Shown: positions 6,195-8,101 of the stretch, piece after piece
Layout: every line of letters begins with the position of its first letter
Numbering within the stretch: position 1 is the first letter of the stretch
Assembly: GCA_964244955.1 (NCBI GenBank)
Contig: CAXTKQ010000149.1
Coordinates: 1 to 8,101, forward strand
Source of the DNA: Mucilaginibacter_A sp964244955
GTDB taxonomy: Bacteria; Bacteroidota; Bacteroidia; Sphingobacteriales; Sphingobacteriaceae
Direction: 5' to 3'
Length of the DNA: 8,101 nucleotides
Program-made: the position numbers and the translations under genes
Notes under the pieces: model-generated
What the model was told of the DNA's origin: nothing
The model's database searches: none
What the model saw: the letters and a program-made list of their open reading frames with translations, nothing else

Positions 6195-6215
6195 TAAATC
6201 AACCAATTCATGGTT

Positions 6216-6273
6216 GGTTACAATGGATGGTTTGCTGGAGAATATTTTTAGCAGGTTTTGTACTGGGAAGTGA
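6216..6273 (+). pseudogene. Remnant of a second mnmE 3' end (attR-like copy)
   Basis: From 6217 the frame reads VTMDGLLENIFSRFCTGK and stops at TGA (6271-6273). The true MnmE ends VTTDDLLENIFSRFCIGK. Fifteen of 18 residues and 50 of 58 bases are identical. There is no gene upstream in this frame: similarity ends abruptly at 6216. This is not a functional gene. It is either the displaced original 3' end of mnmE left by an integration, or the product of a local duplication. SGI1-family islands are known to integrate exactly here and leave such a displaced end. The catalytic-motif isoleucine has become threonine, so the copy is no longer under the original constraint. Confidence 0.8.
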
Positions 6274-6299
6274 TGTTCTCTTAGTTATTTCAGGTATTT

Positions 6300-6935
6300 T
6301 TACATTTCAGAAAATAATTTTTTAGGAAACTTCGTCATTTGAAATAACCGCTTTTCAATATTTTTCCATTTGTATTTGTTATCAACCATCTCAATAACTT
6401 CTTTAAAATTAATGTCCTGGTGATATTCAAGAGCTTTGATTACTATTGCTGGGTTTCTGGAAGCATATTTATGTTCATAAACGTTTACCATTTGAGAAAG
6501 GGTAATTTTAGAAGAAAGATAAGCTATATCAATAAAATCTTTAAGCCTGGTACCGTTGCCAGCTATGGCATTTAATTTCATTGCTGCAATATCTTCAGGC
6601 GATGCCATTCGTACCCCTTCTTCCTGAATTAAGGATTTTGACAAAGGATAATTATGTGTGATAAAATCAACTTTAATACCTTGGATTTCGCCTTTAAGTG
6701 TGTTTTTTGATTGGTAATCCAACTGGAAATTATATTTGTTTTCCAATTTAGTAATTAGGGAGCTTTCGTCGAAAGATGATTGGTTAAAGAAATCCAAGTC
6801 AATACTAATCCTATGGCCAATTTGTAAAGCAAGTGCCGTTCCTCCTACCAAAAAAAAATCTTTTAAAAGCCCATCGTTCATTAAGTTTTTTAAGAGTTCC
6901 AGTGTTGGTCCGCTAACTGTTTCTTTTCGTAGCAT
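6300..6935 (-). CDS. AbiEii-type nucleotidyltransferase toxin (short form)
   Basis: 211 aa. It has the AbiEii/AbiGii nucleotidyltransferase motifs: GGTALALQ at 31-38, HRISIDLDFF at 41-50 with the metal-binding D46 and D48, a third acidic residue at D90 in KVDFITH, SPEDIAAMKLNAI at 112-124, and KDFIDIAYL at 132-140. In type IV-like AbiE systems such enzymes block growth, and related MenT/MNT enzymes add nucleotides to tRNA or proteins. The exact target here is unknown. Its start overlaps the upstream DUF6922 gene by 46 bp, so the two are cotranscribed and probably translationally linked. It ends 26 bp from the mnmE remnant, which suggests it came in with or next to an integrated segment. All catalytic motifs appear intact. 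Confidence 0.9.
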   Translation of the reverse strand: MLRKETVSGPTLELLKNLMNDGLLKDFFLVGGTALALQIGHRISIDLDFFNQSSFDESSLITKLENKYNFQLDYQSKNTLKGEIQGIKVDFITHNYPLSKSLIQEEGVRMASPEDIAAMKLNAIAGNGTRLKDFIDIAYLSSKITLSQMVNVYEHKYASRNPAIVIKALEYHQDINFKEVIEMVDNKYKWKNIEKRLFQMTKFPKKLFSEM

Positions 6936-7207
6936 TTCATAGAGGCTAATGGAATATCAAACTGATGGCTAACAAAATTCAGGTCTTTGTTGTTCAAATA
7001 AACAATGTTTTTAATAGCTTCTTTTACACCGTCAATTCCATAACAGTTCAATATAAAATACCAGTCGCTGGGCCAGCCGCGCTCAATTACCCTTTGTACC
7101 ACCACATTGCGCATTTCCTGAAAATTAAATTCCGAAAGCCGGTATTCCCAAACTAATTTTGGATTTAAAGCAGCATCCGGGAAATCTTTATAATCATCAA
7201 AATACAT
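6890..7207 (-). CDS. DUF6922-type protein, probable antitoxin partner of the AbiEii-like toxin
   Basis: 105 aa. Recognisable blocks are LVWEYRLSEFNFQEMRNVVVQRVIERGWPSDWYFILNCYG, EAIKNIVYLNNKDLNFVS and KCYEKKQ-x-x-x-QHWN at the end. These belong to a small Bacteroidetes family usually encoded just upstream of an AbiEii-like nucleotidyltransferase. The canonical AbiEi antitoxin is a larger winged-helix protein, so this pair is a variant in which DUF6922 takes the antitoxin place. That role is inferred from position. The 46-bp overlap with the toxin gene is typical of tightly linked pairs. The ATG at 7207 is preceded by a 19-bp palindrome suited to autorepression. Confidence 0.82.
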   Translation of the reverse strand: MYFDDYKDFPDAALNPKLVWEYRLSEFNFQEMRNVVVQRVIERGWPSDWYFILNCYGIDGVKEAIKNIVYLNNKDLNFVSHQFDIPLASMKCYEKKQLADQHWNS

Positions 7208-7216
7208 AAATGATAA

Positions 7217-7235
7217 ATTTTCGATTTACGAAAAT
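7217..7235 (-). promoter_or_regulatory. Palindrome before the toxin-antitoxin pair, possible operator
   Basis: ATTTTCG-ATTTA-CGAAAAT has 7-bp perfect arms and a 5-base spacer, and ends 9 bases before the DUF6922 start codon. On the minus strand, TATTTTCG within and beside it differs from TAnnTTTG by one base, so operator and promoter would overlap, as in self-repressed toxin-antitoxin operons. No -33 element is clear. Confidence 0.4.
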
Positions 7236-7269
7236 ACGCCAAAAAAGATAAAGCATAACGGAATATCTT

Positions 7270-7407
7270 GTGCTTCTTTTACCTGCATCAAAACAACGGA
7301 TTAAAATCCGTTGCCACAAAATGTACCGAAGCCTACGCCTCTACACTTTGCAAACTTGCCAGAGCTGTAGGCTGGCCAATGTTGTAGAAATGGGTTTCAA
7401 CCCGTTT
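7270..7407. repeat. Palindrome element D in the divergent intergenic region
   Basis: It begins with GTGCTTCTTTTACC (7270-7283). Next come CAACGGAT-TAAA-ATCCGTTG (7294-7313), a longer-range pair AGCCTAC/GTAGGCT (7330-7336 and 7367-7373), and AAATGGGTT-TC-AACCCGTTT (7388-7407, one G-T pair). The layout, with hairpins at both ends and a stem between, parallels arrays A and B, but the palindrome words differ. It therefore appears to be another class of the same kind of repeat. It fills the 352-bp gap between the toxin-antitoxin pair and the reductase; nothing else coding is seen in that gap. Confidence 0.62.
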
Positions 7408-7559
7408 GTTTTGTTTAAAAAGTTTAACAGCTTTTTCTTTCCTGTTTTGCCCCAACCCTCATTTTGGATACAACAACCCGAGATTAGGAAACTTTATTGC
7501 TGCTGTTAACGCCCACATTTGTGGTATTAAATTTTCACACACTTTAAAAATTATTTGTG

Positions 7560-8101
7560 ATGGGCAGTATCAAAAAAACAAAATTAGGCAGCCAGGGGTT
7601 GGAAATTCCCTTAATTGGTTTGGGTTGTATGGGCATGACAAAAATTGCCCACATGGATATTTATGGCGAGGCAAACGAAGCCGAATCAGTTGCCACCATT
7701 CATCGTTCATTAGAATTGGGCGGCAACTTTTTGGACACGGCCGATCTGTACGGTCCGTTGTTTAACGAAAGGCTGGTTGCCAAAGCCATCAAAGGAAACC
7801 GCGATAAATATATCATCGCCACAAAATTTGGTTACGAAATTGACGACAACGGGCAGTTGACCTGGCAGATCAATGGTAAAAAAGAGTATGTAAAAAAAGC
7901 ATTGGAACGCTCGCTCAAAAACCTCGGCACGGATTATATTGATTTGTATTACCTGCACCGCCTCGATCCAAACACGCCAATCGAAGAAACCGTGGAAGCG
8001 ATGGGCGAACTGGTAAAAGAAGGAAAAGTGGGCTACATCGGCCTTTCTGAAGTTTCTTCGGCAACGATCAAAAAAGCGCACCAAATCCATCCTTTAACGG
8101 C
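7560..8101 (+). CDS. Aldo/keto reductase (AKR superfamily), 3' end outside window
   Basis: 180 codons are present and the frame is open to the window end; full-length members have about 320-330 residues. The start MGSIKKTKLGSQGLEIPLIGLGCMGM is the common N-terminus of AKR13-like enzymes. The fold is a TIM barrel that reduces aldehydes or ketones with NADPH. The catalytic tetrad is visible as D59, Y64, K89 and H133, within GGNFLDTADLYGP, IIATKFGY and DYIDLYYLHRLDP. YIGLSEVSS near the cut end is the usual following strand. There is no signal peptide. Its substrate cannot be predicted. It is divergent from the toxin-antitoxin pair, and its promoter is unclear; a small CCACA-TT-TGTGG palindrome (7513-7524) lies upstream. 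Confidence 0.95.
   Translation, partial: MGSIKKTKLGSQGLEIPLIGLGCMGMTKIAHMDIYGEANEAESVATIHRSLELGGNFLDTADLYGPLFNERLVAKAIKGNRDKYIIATKFGYEIDDNGQLTWQINGKKEYVKKALERSLKNLGTDYIDLYYLHRLDPNTPIEETVEAMGELVKEGKVGYIGLSEVSSATIKKAHQIHPLT

Noticed and set aside
6210..6251. Short gene starting at the ATG after the operator array
   Set aside because: It gives only 13 codons and is out of frame with the mnmE remnant; it is better seen as the cut-off start of a lost gene or as chance.
7270..7765. Plus-strand open frames of 79 and 119 aa before and into the reductase
   Set aside because: They cross repeat element D or lie out of frame with the reductase, and show no protein-like conservation.
7710..8090. Minus-strand 126-aa open frame
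   Set aside because: It is antisense to the aldo/keto reductase, which has an intact catalytic tetrad on the plus strand.

Overview
The window looks like chromosomal DNA of a Bacteroidetes bacterium, most likely Sphingobacteriaceae (Mucilaginibacter/Pedobacter-like). Reasons: moderate GC, start sites without Shine-Dalgarno sequences, TTTG / TAnnTTTG-type promoter candidates, a DUF2400 protein and a DUF6922-AbiEii pair of the kinds common in this phylum, and intergenic DNA rich in short palindromic repeats. The assignment is inferred from protein and repeat character only.

Layout. 1-705: the 3' part of a TIGR02757/DUF2400 gene and a small 82-aa unknown, possibly antitoxin-like. 706-1114: a 275-bp element with inverted ends, nested palindromes and an 8-bp flanking direct repeat (MITE/REP-like). 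1115-1576: a secreted VOC (glyoxalase-fold) protein. 1577-1949: a second, GC-rich element with the same terminal 12-mer and a tandem, RNA-like core. 1950-2459: a YdeI/OmpD-associated protein. 2476-3494 (minus strand): a PadR repressor and a membrane protein, translationally coupled. 3586-3793: a third palindrome element. 3965-5359: mnmE. 5483-6034: ferritin. 6138-6273: a three-copy operator-like array followed by a second, decayed copy of the last 18 codons of mnmE. 6300-7207 (minus strand): a DUF6922 / AbiEii-type nucleotidyltransferase toxin-antitoxin pair. 7270-7407: a fourth palindrome element. 7560-end: an aldo/keto reductase, cut by the window edge.

The most notable signal is the direct repeat of the mnmE 3' end (5302-5359 and 6216-6273, 50 of 58 positions identical, both ending in a stop codon). 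It brackets the ferritin gene. The 3' end of mnmE is the known integration site of SGI1-family genomic islands, so this looks like the scar of an island or of accretion at that site, with a toxin-antitoxin pair just beyond. No integrase is present in the window.

The second signal is a short word, ATGCTTCTTTTA, found five times exactly on both strands. It occurs at the ends of repeat elements, once as a hairpin pair, and once inside mnmE. The genes are mostly independent; the only clear functional pairs are PadR with its membrane protein, and DUF6922 with AbiEii.
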